Positions 1 to 5,110 are shown, counted from the first letter of the stretch. The stretch is 9,044 nt of DNA from SIG565 sp045647785 (GCA_045647785.1 JAZRMU010000005.1:1-9044); one strand, 5' to 3'. A program made the numbers and translations. Notes: generated by a model from the letters alone, not told the origin.

Positions 1-11
1 AGGGGTGGAGC

Positions 12-36
12 AAACCACCGGTTTAACCGGTGGTTT
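12..36. repeat. Perfect palindrome next to the insertion sequence left end
   Basis: AAACCACCGGTT (12-23) and AACCGGTGGTTT (25-36) form a perfect 12-bp inverted repeat with T-rich sequence after it on the plus strand, so it could act as an intrinsic terminator. No matching palindrome lies beyond the right end of the element. It may therefore be host DNA next to which the element inserted, or an element-borne barrier to incoming transcription; the sequence does not decide between these. Confidence 0.7.
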
Positions 37-47
37 TGATTATGAAT

Positions 48-68
48 ACTACCAGCAGTGCTGGTAGT
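48..68. repeat. Left-end subterminal hairpin of the IS200-type element
   Basis: ACTACCAGC (48-56), loop AGT, GCTGGTAGT (60-68): a 9-bp stem with a 3-base loop. In IS200/IS605 elements such imperfectly placed palindromes are bound by the TnpA dimer as single-stranded hairpins. The matching right-end hairpin differs at one stem position but stays fully paired. Confidence 0.8.
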
Positions 69-102
69 TCCAAAAAGCTTTAGCTATGAGTAGAAAAAAT
101 AT

Positions 103-162
103 ACTCCTTGGACTAAAAAAGAAGTGGGTTTGCCGACCACAACAAAAAGACGAAGGAGGAGT
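103..162 (+). promoter_or_regulatory. Transposase leader with possible ribosome-site sequestration
   Basis: The Shine-Dalgarno AAGGAGGAG (153-161) lies 7 bases before the ATG at 169. Upstream, ACTCCTT (103-109) can pair with AAGGAG (153-158) or, through ACTCC, with GGAGT (158-162). A small GTGG/CCAC stem (124-127 with 137-140) sits between the two arms and would bring them together. Leader structures that hide the ribosome site are known for IS200 transposase mRNA in enterobacteria; that this leader does the same is inference. Confidence 0.4.
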
Positions 163-168
163 CAAGAA

Positions 169-645
169 ATGAAACTCGACACAAATAGTTTAGCACATAC
201 AAAATGGAATTGCAAATATCATATAGTTTTTGCACCAAAATATCGTAGACAGGTGATATACGGAAAGATAAAAGCAGATATAGGAAACATGCTTAGAAAA
301 TTATGCGAATACAAAGGAGTAGAAATTTTAGAAGCAGAAGCCTGTAAAGATCATATACATATGCTTGTATCAATACCACCCAAATACAGCGTATCACAAA
401 TAATGGGATACCTCAAAGGAAAAAGTAGTCTAATGATTTTCGAGAAATATGCAAATATGAAATACAAATACGGAAATCGACATTTTTGGTGTAGAGGATA
501 CTATGTAGATACAGTAGGAAGAAATAAAAAAGCGATTGCAGAGTACATCCGCAATCAACTACAGGAAGATGTGGCATACGATCAAATGTCAATAGTAGAA
601 TATGTAGACCCGTTTACGGGGAAGCAGGTAAAAGAAGGCAAATAA
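169..645 (+). CDS. tnpA: IS200-type HUH (Y1) transposase TnpA
   Basis: A 158-residue single-domain transposase that cuts and rejoins single-stranded DNA at the element ends using a catalytic tyrosine and the two histidines of an HUH motif. The sequence shows HIHMLVSIPP (histidines at residues 63 and 65), the family stretch FWCRGYYVDTVG near 112-123, and the C-terminal catalytic helix AEYIRNQ in which Tyr and Gln are four residues apart, as in characterised IS200/IS605 TnpA proteins. The length matches the usual 130-160 residues, so it looks intact. ATG at 169 is chosen because AAGGAGGAG lies 7 bases upstream; the in-frame GTG at 124 has no ribosome site and adds an atypical basic tail. It stands alone between the two end hairpins, and its mRNA would run into the structured region at 649-739. 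Confidence 0.95.
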   Translation: MKLDTNSLAHTKWNCKYHIVFAPKYRRQVIYGKIKADIGNMLRKLCEYKGVEILEAEACKDHIHMLVSIPPKYSVSQIMGYLKGKSSLMIFEKYANMKYKYGNRHFWCRGYYVDTVGRNKKAIAEYIRNQLQEDVAYDQMSIVEYVDPFTGKQVKEGK

Positions 646-648
646 AAA

Positions 649-739
649 GCCCCTTTAGGGGTAGCCGGTGAAAGTGTTGCGGTTGGCAGACTCTTTCGAT
701 GAGCCTATAGGCTCAGCCGGCAATATGCCCTAAGGGGGC
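649..739 (+). ncRNA. Candidate structured RNA between tnpA and the right end
   Basis: Hand folding gives a compact three-way junction. P1 pairs 649-660 with 728-739 (12 bp, one G-U). An internal loop leads to P2, GCCGG (664-668) with CCGGC (717-721). Inside are P3, GAAAG (670-674) with CTTTC (693-697), extended by GT/AC and TGC/GCA around a GGTTG loop (681-685), and P4, a perfect palindrome TGAGCCTA/TAGGCTCA (700-715). It starts 4 bases after the transposase stop and ends 7 bases before the right-end hairpin. I do not recognise the family. It could be an mRNA 3' structure, a terminator-like element, or a small RNA; its place resembles where TnpB guide RNAs lie, but there is no tnpB here. Confidence 0.55.
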
Positions 740-746
740 AGTGCAT

Positions 747-767
747 ACTACCGGCACGGCCGGTAGT
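747..767. repeat. Right-end subterminal hairpin of the IS200-type element
   Basis: ACTACCGGC (747-755), loop ACG, GCCGGTAGT (759-767): a 9-bp stem with a 3-base loop. It is the counterpart of the left-end hairpin; the A-T pair at the seventh stem position is G-C here, so pairing is kept although the sequence differs. The element probably ends about 6 bases further right. Confidence 0.8.
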
Positions 768-799
768 TATGATTATGCAGAAAAATGCTTGTAAATGGT

Positions 800-1150
800 T
801 TATAAATTATTTTTTTCTTTTGTTGTATTTATAGAAGCAATCAGTACACGCCTGATTTTTCCACAGTCGTTTTTTAGTTCGGAATACAGTTTAATATCGA
901 TAATGTTTGTTTTTGAAAAAAGCTCAAGCCAATATTCAGTTTCGTAACATTCCTTTAATGCAATTTGGAGTTTTGAAATAAAATCGGCTTTACTTTGCGC
1001 ATAGTTTGCTTCATGAATATTAGCGCCGATACTGGTTCCGCTTTTGAGAATTTGGTTTTTTAAAACACCTTTGCCTTGAATTTCATCGGTTAATTTAACG
1101 ATTCTTACCGCAAATTCAATAGAAAATTCCACTAAAAAATTATCAGACAT
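800..1150 (-). CDS. Four-helix-bundle protein, S23/IVP family
   Basis: A 116-residue all-helical protein. The stretch KSGTSIGANIHEA (residues 36-48) matches the conserved R/K-S-x-x-S-I-x-x-N-I-x-E core of the family first seen as proteins encoded in 23S rRNA intervening sequences; this fold is also shared by the accessory variability determinant Avd of diversity-generating retroelements. There are no catalytic motifs, membrane segments or signal peptide. The molecular function of stand-alone members is not established; related folds bind nucleic acid. ATG at 1150 follows AAGGAG (complement of 1157-1162) at 6 bases. The leader contains the ATGAAAT hairpin array immediately upstream of the ribosome site. 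The IS200-type element lies about 26 bases beyond the stop codon, and no separate terminator is visible there. Confidence 0.9.
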   Translation of the reverse strand: MSDNFLVEFSIEFAVRIVKLTDEIQGKGVLKNQILKSGTSIGANIHEANYAQSKADFISKLQIALKECYETEYWLELFSKTNIIDIKLYSELKNDCGKIRRVLIASINTTKEKNNL

Positions 1151-1250
1151 ATTTTTCTCCTTTTAATGAAATGCGCTATGCGCATGAAATGATTTCATCA
1201 TGAAATGCAACTTGCGTTGCATGAAATAAAATTTGCCGATAAAGTCTTGA

Positions 1251-1289
1251 TTAAAAAACAATGTGCCGCATCTTTTAGATACGGCACAT
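1251..1289 (-). terminator. Intrinsic terminator of the NifU-like/GGGtGRT operon
   Basis: On the minus strand ATGTGCCG (complement of 1282-1289) pairs with CGGCACAT (complement of 1261-1268), extended past one mismatch by 3 more pairs around a 5-base loop. TTGTTTTTTAA follows on the minus strand. It lies about 75 bases after the GGGtGRT stop codon, in the middle of the hairpin array. Confidence 0.75.
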
Positions 1290-1349
1290 TTCATGCGGTA
1301 GCATTTAATTCACAGCGTGAATTTCATTTGCCGATAGGCAAATTTCATT

Positions 1350-1372
1350 ACAAATAATCGGAGATTATTTGT
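1350..1372. repeat. 10-bp hairpin overlapping the end of the GGGtGRT gene
   Basis: ACAAATAATC (1350-1359), loop GGA, GATTATTTGT (1363-1372) is a perfect inverted repeat. On the minus strand its first arm contains the last lysine codon and the TAA stop of the GGGtGRT gene, so the outermost unit of the hairpin array is built on the gene's own 3' end. Confidence 0.8.
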
Positions 1373-2366
1373 TAATTGCTTCGTTAACAGCAACTGCGCA
1401 AGCAACGGTCATACCAACCATAGGGTTGTTACCGGCGCCGATAAGACCCATCATGTCAACGTGTGCAGGAACTGAAGAAGAGCCTGCGAACTGTGCATCA
1501 CTTTGCATACGACCGATTGTGTCGGTCATACCGTAGGAAGCGGGGCCTGCAGCCATATTGTCGGGGTGGAGAGTACGACCTGTACCGCCGCCGGATGCTA
1601 CAGAGAAGTACTTCTTGCCCTGCTCGATGCATTCCTTCTTATAGGTACCTGCAACAGGGTGCTGGAAGCGGGTGGGGTTGGTAGAGTTACCGGTAATGGA
1701 AACATCAACGCCCTCCTTATGCATAATAGCAACGCCCTCGCGAACATCGTCGGCACCATAGCAGCGAACCTTTGCACGCTCGCCGTTTGAATATGCAATT
1801 TCCTCTACAACGGTGAGCTCACCTGTAAAGTAATCAAACTTGGTCTGAACATAGGTGAAGCCGTTGATACGGGAGATGATTTTAGCAGCATCCTTACCAA
1901 GACCGTTAAGGATAACGCGAAGCGGCTCTTTGCGAGCCTTGTTAGCGCTGCGAGCAAGACCGATAGCGCCTTCAGCAGCAGCGAAGGACTCGTGGCCTGC
2001 AAGGAATGCAAAGCACTTTGTTTCGTCGCGCAGAAGCATAGCTCCTAGGTTACCGTGGCCGATACCAACCTTGCGGTCGTCGGCAACGGAGCCGGGAATG
2101 CAGAACGACTGAAGACCAAGACCGATTTTTTCAGCAGCTTCAGCAGCGTTTGCAACCTTTTCCTTAATAGCAATTGCGCAGCCTACAACATAAGCCCAGC
2201 AAGCATTCTCAAAGCAGATGGGCTGAATGCCCTTAACGATGTTATAAGCATCAACGCCTGCCTTATCGCAGATTTCTTTTGCTTCCTCAATGGAGGAGAT
2301 GCCGTGCTTCTGGAGTTCGGCATTAATCTGGTCAATTCTTCTTTCAAAACTTTCGAATAAAGCCAT
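1365..2366 (-). CDS. GGGtGRT family protein
   Basis: A 333-residue protein of the family named after its glycine-rich motif, GGGTGRT at residues 259-265, followed by the conserved HPDNMAAGPASYGMTDTIGR region (267-286). The C-terminal part (300-333) is rich in Gly, Met and Val. Nine cysteines are present, including C51, C56 and C63 in a short N-terminal stretch, and C89, C118, C202, C246, C323; metal or cluster binding is possible but unproven. No membrane segments or signal peptide. The biochemical role of the family is unknown. It follows the NifU-like gene by 18 bases with its own AGGAGG (complement of 2375-2380) 8 bases before the ATG, so the two are co-transcribed, and the same pairing is known from other Clostridia. 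Length looks full. Confidence 0.9.
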   Translation of the reverse strand: MALFESFERRIDQINAELQKHGISSIEEAKEICDKAGVDAYNIVKGIQPICFENACWAYVVGCAIAIKEKVANAAEAAEKIGLGLQSFCIPGSVADDRKVGIGHGNLGAMLLRDETKCFAFLAGHESFAAAEGAIGLARSANKARKEPLRVILNGLGKDAAKIISRINGFTYVQTKFDYFTGELTVVEEIAYSNGERAKVRCYGADDVREGVAIMHKEGVDVSITGNSTNPTRFQHPVAGTYKKECIEQGKKYFSVASGGGTGRTLHPDNMAAGPASYGMTDTIGRMQSDAQFAGSSSVPAHVDMMGLIGAGNNPMVGMTVACAVAVNEAINK

Positions 2367-2384
2367 TATTTTTTCCTCCTTAAA

Positions 2385-3077
2385 TTATTCGTGGCGGGGG
2401 TCGATAAGCTTTGCAGCATCATCAACACGACCGTACTGACCGCTTGCCTTCTCTAGAGCTTCGTTAGCATCCATACCCTTGGCAATCATTTCCATCATCT
2501 TTCCGAGATGAACAAACTTGTAACCGATAATAGTGCCTGCCTCGTCAACTGCACACTTGGTGATATAGCCTTCAGCAAGCTCCAAATAACGCGGACCCTT
2601 AAGACTGGTAGCGTAGGTAGTACCTGTCTGTGAACGCAGACCCTTACCAAGGTCCTCAAGACCGGCACCGATAGGAAGACCGTTTTCCGAGAAAGCGGTT
2701 TGTGTTCTACCGTAAACAATCTGTAAGAAAAGCTCACGCATAGCGGTGTTGATAGCATCGCAAACGAGGTCGGTGTTCAAAGCCTCGAGCAGAGTTTTAC
2801 CAACAAGGATTTCCGAAGCCATAGCGGCAGAGTGGGTCATACCAGAGCAGCCGATGGTTTCAACAAGAGCCTCCTCAATAATACCCTCTTTAACATTGAG
2901 GGTGAGCTTGCATGCGCCCTGCTGCGGTGCGCACCAGCCGATGCCGTGGGTAAGACCGGAAATATCCTTAACTTCCTTAACCTGTACCCATTTTCCCTCC
3001 TCCGGAATGGGGGCGGGGCCGTGATATGCGCCCTTGGCAAGCGGACACATATTTGCAACTTCTTTTGAAATAATCAT
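2385..3077 (-). CDS. NifU-like iron-sulfur cluster assembly scaffold protein
   Basis: A 230-residue protein of the NifU/IscU N-terminal-like group that accompanies GGGtGRT proteins in Clostridia. Cysteines that could bind iron or a cluster are C11, C49, C56 (GWCAPQQGAC), C77 (IGCSGM), C106 and C175. The stretch TIGCSGMTHSAAMASEILVGKTL corresponds to the scaffold-family segment carrying a cysteine before an ASE/AS helix. It is longer than classical IscU (about 130 residues), with an extra C-terminal half. First gene of the operon: GAAAGGAG stands about 7 bases before the ATG at 3077, and a promoter lies at 3134-3162. A cluster-delivery partner of GGGtGRT is the natural guess, but the client protein is not known. 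Confidence 0.85.
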   Translation of the reverse strand: MIISKEVANMCPLAKGAYHGPAPIPEEGKWVQVKEVKDISGLTHGIGWCAPQQGACKLTLNVKEGIIEEALVETIGCSGMTHSAAMASEILVGKTLLEALNTDLVCDAINTAMRELFLQIVYGRTQTAFSENGLPIGAGLEDLGKGLRSQTGTTYATSLKGPRYLELAEGYITKCAVDEAGTIIGYKFVHLGKMMEMIAKGMDANEALEKASGQYGRVDDAAKLIDPRHE

Positions 3078-3133
3078 ATATGTACTCCTTTCGGTTTTTT
3101 AGTCGCATTTTGTAAAATCGACCGTACAGAGAT

Positions 3134-3162
3134 ATTATAACAAAAATTATTCAAAATGACAA
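3134..3162 (-). promoter_or_regulatory. Promoter of the NifU-like/GGGtGRT operon
   Basis: On the minus strand: TTGTCA (complement of 3157-3162), a 17-base spacer, TATAAT (complement of 3134-3139). This is a near-consensus sigma-A promoter about 57 bases before the NifU-like start codon. Confidence 0.75.
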
Positions 3163-3195
3163 TAGGTAAATAGATAATTTTTTAACGAATTTTAA

Positions 3196-3224
3196 TTGTA
3201 TAAAGAAAAGAAGTATGGTATATT
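3196..3224 (+). promoter_or_regulatory. Promoter of the flavin reductase-family gene
   Basis: TTGTAT (3196-3201), a 17-base spacer, and TATATT (3219-3224). It is divergent from the NifU-like operon promoter, with the two -35 boxes about 34 bases apart. Transcription would begin near 3231, giving a leader of roughly 95 bases. Confidence 0.55.
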
Positions 3225-3248
3225 AATTATAAAGAAACCAAAAGCGGT

Positions 3249-3282
3249 CCCCTTCCCTTTAGGCAAGGGAGGCAAGGCGGGG
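3249..3282 (+). repeat. GC-rich imperfect palindrome in the leader
   Basis: CCTTCCCTT (3251-3259) pairs with AAGGGAGG (3265-3272) with one bulged T, and an outer CCCC (3249-3252)/GGGG (3279-3282) pairing is an alternative. It stands out as a GC-rich island in an AT-rich intergenic region. It has the look of a piece of an interspersed palindromic repeat, or of an untranslated-leader hairpin; there is no T-tract after it, so a terminator is unlikely. Confidence 0.45.
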
Positions 3283-3326
3283 TATAAAAGTTTTTAAATG
3301 ATATATTATTATATGAGGTGTTTTTT

Positions 3327-3827
3327 ATGTATAGAGAAATAAAACCGACCGAAATAAAGGATAATTTAATCGACATTATAAAAAACGAGTGGATGCTCAT
3401 AACCGCGGGAAATAAGAGTGGCTACAATATGATGACCGCTTCCTGGGGCTTTATGGGTGAAATGTGGGGGAATGATTGCGCCGCAGTGGTGGTGCGCCCG
3501 CAGCGCTACACGATGCAGTTTTTAGAAAAAGAGGATTGCTTTTCGCTCTCGTTCTATGGCGATAATAAGGCGATACACGCGGTGTGCGGTAGAAAATCGG
3601 GCAGAGACACCGATAAAACCAAAGAAACGGGGCTTACCCCCGTTTTCGCCGATAACACCGTATATTTTTCAGAGGCAAGGCTTGTGCTTATCTGCAAAAA
3701 GCAGTATATGTCGCCCCTTGCAGAGGGCGGCTTTACCGACCGCGAGGTGCTGGATAAAAACTATAGCGGCGACCTGCACAACCTGATTATCGGTAAAATC
3801 GAAAAGGTGCTCATTCGCGAAAATTAA
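3327..3827 (+). CDS. Flavin reductase family protein (FMN-binding split barrel)
   Basis: A 166-residue protein of the flavin reductase-like group, which binds FMN and passes electrons from reduced pyridine nucleotide to flavin or a partner protein. Family signs are YNMMTASWG (33-41, the flavin-phosphate loop), VVVRPQRYT (54-62), and GRDTDKTKETGL (92-103). Usual length for single-domain members. ATG at 3327 is preferred, with GAGGTG (3315-3320) 6 bases upstream; a GTG at 3318 lies inside that ribosome site. The gene is monocistronic, with its own promoter and a terminator 33 bases after the stop. It converges on the flavin reductase/rubredoxin/rubrerythrin gene but belongs to a different subgroup from that protein's N-terminal domain. 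The true electron acceptor cannot be read from sequence. Confidence 0.88.
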   Translation: MYREIKPTEIKDNLIDIIKNEWMLITAGNKSGYNMMTASWGFMGEMWGNDCAAVVVRPQRYTMQFLEKEDCFSLSFYGDNKAIHAVCGRKSGRDTDKTKETGLTPVFADNTVYFSEARLVLICKKQYMSPLAEGGFTDREVLDKNYSGDLHNLIIGKIEKVLIREN

Positions 3828-3859
3828 CGGGTAAAATTTCGTTTGGAGCAAATAAAAAA

Positions 3860-3890
3860 GGCAGAGATTTTTCATCTCTGCCGTTTTTTT
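3860..3890. terminator. Bidirectional intrinsic terminator
   Basis: GGCAGAGAT (3860-3868), loop TTTTC, ATCTCTGCC (3874-3882), followed by GTTTTTTT on the plus strand and preceded by AAAAAA (TTTTTT on the minus strand). It can stop the flavin reductase transcript from the left and the rubrerythrin fusion transcript from the right. Confidence 0.9.
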
Positions 3891-3940
3891 ATACCGTTCA
3901 TCGCGGCAGCAGCAAGCCCCTGCCATACGATGTTTTATTA

Positions 3941-4483
3941 TTAATAATTCTCTGCGCGCAGCTCGAAATGTGCCTGCGGGTGTGCGCAAACGGGGCAAAC
4001 CTCGGGTGCCTTCATACCTACCACAATGTGTCCGCAGTTGCGGCATTCCCAAACCTTAACCTCGCTCTTTTCGAATACCTGCTTTGTTTCAACATTTGAA
4101 AGCAGAGCTCTATAGCGTTCCTCGTGCTCTTTTTCGATTTTAGCAACGCCACGGAACTGCTCGGCGAGCTCATGGAAGCCCTCCTCGTCGGCCTCTTTAG
4201 CCATACGGTCGTACATATCGGTCCATTCATAATTCTCGCCGTCGGCTGCGTGTCCAAGGTTCTCTGCGGTATCGCCGAGTGCGCCGAGTGCTTTAAACCA
4301 AAGCTTTGCGTGCTCCTTTTCGTTATCGGCGGTCTTGAGGAAAAGCGCAGCAATCTGCTCAAAGCCCTGCTTCTTTGCAACCGATGCAAAGTAGGTGTAC
4401 TTGTTTCTTGCCTGCGATTCGCCTGCGAAAGCCTCCCATAAATTCTTTTCGGTTTTTGTACCTGCGTATTTGTTTTGCGGCAT
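3941..4483 (-). CDS. rbr: Rubrerythrin from an internal start (nested product)
   Basis: Within the fusion frame, AAGGAGA (complement of 4491-4497) stands 7 bases before an ATG at 4483, as good as any ribosome site in this window. Starting there gives a 180-residue protein beginning MPQNKYAGTKTEKNLWEAF, which is exactly the usual N-terminus and length of stand-alone clostridial rubrerythrin, complete with diiron ligands and the C-terminal rubredoxin-like domain. The ten residues before it (ETKVIEGDNT) look like a translated former intergenic spacer. So the locus may be an hrb-rbr operon in which the upstream stop codon was lost. Whether the cell makes the fusion, the short form or both cannot be read from the sequence. 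Confidence 0.6.
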   Translation of the reverse strand: MPQNKYAGTKTEKNLWEAFAGESQARNKYTYFASVAKKQGFEQIAALFLKTADNEKEHAKLWFKALGALGDTAENLGHAADGENYEWTDMYDRMAKEADEEGFHELAEQFRGVAKIEKEHEERYRALLSNVETKQVFEKSEVKVWECRNCGHIVVGMKAPEVCPVCAHPQAHFELRAENY

Positions 4484-5110
4484 AGTATTATCTCCTTCTA
4501 TAACTTTAGTTTCTATTTTTTCAAAATCGCTTGCGGGGTGCTTGCAAAGGGGGCAGATGAAATCCTCGGGCAGAGTCTCGCCCTCGTATTCATATCCGCA
4601 TATTTTACAGCGCCAAACGGTGCGATTTTGAGGTTTACTATCCGGCTTCGGCTTAATGTGCTGATGATAGTAGCTGTAGGTGGCGCTCGGTATTTCGTTT
4701 AGCACCGCCATATCTAAAATTTTAGCCGAAAACAATGTGTGCGAGTCCAAATCGGTGCTGCTTATAACCTCGCCGCAAATGTAAGCGTTTGTGCCGCGGG
4801 TTACAGCTAAAGTCGCGTTGCTCATTTTTTGCACATCGGGGAAATGGGCGAATTTATTGGTGTTCTTGCCGCTTTGGAAGCCAAAATGGCGGAACAACTC
4901 AAAGTCTGCTGCCTCGCTTATAATCGATATAGTAAAATTCGGGTTTTTAAGCAGTAAATCGTGTGTGTAATTTGCCTTGCTCACCGAAAAACTGATGGTA
5001 TCGTTAGCCGACTGGATAACGGTATTGATAATACAAGCATTAGGATTTTCTCCGGTAGCAGCAAGTACAAAAAGGCCGTAAGACAGCTTTTCGTAGGCTT
5101 TTTTATCCAT
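3941..5110 (-). CDS. Flavin reductase-rubredoxin-rubrerythrin fusion protein
   Basis: A continuous 389-residue frame. Residues 1 to about 150 form an FMN-binding flavin reductase domain (starting MDKKAYEKLSYGL). Residues 165-200 are a rubredoxin with C168, C171, C186 and C189. From M210 onward there is a complete rubrerythrin: ferritin-like diiron helices with E231 (GESQ), E264 and H267 (EKEH), the EADEEGF helix, E326 and H329 (EKEH), then a second rubredoxin-like knuckle with C356, C359, C372 and C375. Domains 1-2 equal the high-molecular-weight rubredoxin (Hrb) of acetogens. Together they should reduce hydrogen peroxide with electrons from NAD(P)H in the cytoplasm. ATG at 5110 is chosen because GAGGAGT lies upstream and an ATG at 5161 would sit inside the promoter. 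An internal ribosome site suggests rubrerythrin may also be made alone. Confidence 0.88.
   Translation of the reverse strand: MDKKAYEKLSYGLFVLAATGENPNACIINTVIQSANDTISFSVSKANYTHDLLLKNPNFTISIISEAADFELFRHFGFQSGKNTNKFAHFPDVQKMSNATLAVTRGTNAYICGEVISSTDLDSHTLFSAKILDMAVLNEIPSATYSYYHQHIKPKPDSKPQNRTVWRCKICGYEYEGETLPEDFICPLCKHPASDFEKIETKVIEGDNTMPQNKYAGTKTEKNLWEAFAGESQARNKYTYFASVAKKQGFEQIAALFLKTADNEKEHAKLWFKALGALGDTAENLGHAADGENYEWTDMYDRMAKEADEEGFHELAEQFRGVAKIEKEHEERYRALLSNVETKQVFEKSEVKVWECRNCGHIVVGMKAPEVCPVCAHPQAHFELRAENY

Larger units (their letters stand above)
41..773 (+). mobile_element. IS200-type (IS200/IS605 family) insertion sequence, tnpA only
   Basis: A compact element of about 730 bases with subterminal hairpins instead of terminal inverted repeats, one HUH transposase gene and no tnpB. 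The left hairpin (48-68) and right hairpin (747-767) share the ATACTACC shoulder. Exact tips are inferred: TTTTGAT (34-40) precedes the left end and TTATGAT (767-773) closes the right end, so TGAT followed by TATG occurs at both boundaries, as expected for paired TnpA cleavage sites of this family (single-stranded peel-and-paste transposition, no target duplication). The gene is A-rich with many ATA and AAA codons, unlike the chromosomal genes to the right, which suggests recent arrival. The tips could be off by several bases. Confidence 0.75.
1166..1372. repeat. ATGAAAT / ATTTCAT hairpin array
   Basis: Exact ATGAAAT at 1166, 1184, 1200 and 1221; ATTTCAT at 1288, 1321 and 1342, with a variant ATTTAAT at 1303. 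Between them lie short inverted repeats of unrelated sequence: GCGC-TAT-GCGC (1173-1183), GAT-TTC-ATC (1191-1199), GCAAC-TTGC-GTTGC (1207-1220), GC-GGTA-GC (1295-1302), TCAC-AGC-GTGA (1310-1320), TTGCC-GATA-GGCAA (1328-1341) and a 10-bp stem at 1350-1372. The linker orientation switches around the central terminator. So linkers are constant while stems vary in sequence but always self-pair. TTTGCCGATA also recurs at 1232-1241 as a half-unit. It is not a CRISPR. I know no assigned function. Confidence 0.8.

Noticed and set aside
124..168. A longer transposase starting at GTG 124
   Set aside because: No ribosome site precedes it, and the start at 169 has AAGGAGGAG at 7 bases and gives the usual family length.
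649..739. A TnpB guide RNA proper
   Set aside because: No tnpB frame, intact or broken, is present in the window, and I cannot match the fold to a known guide RNA scaffold; kept only as an unclassified structured RNA.
1166..1372. A CRISPR array
   Set aside because: The repeated unit is only 7 bases, changes orientation midway, and the intervening pieces are self-complementary stems of 8-14 bases rather than spacers of about 30. No cas genes are present.
1463..2360. Plus-strand open frames opposite the GGGtGRT gene
   Set aside because: They are shadows of a highly conserved minus-strand gene, without ribosome sites or family features.
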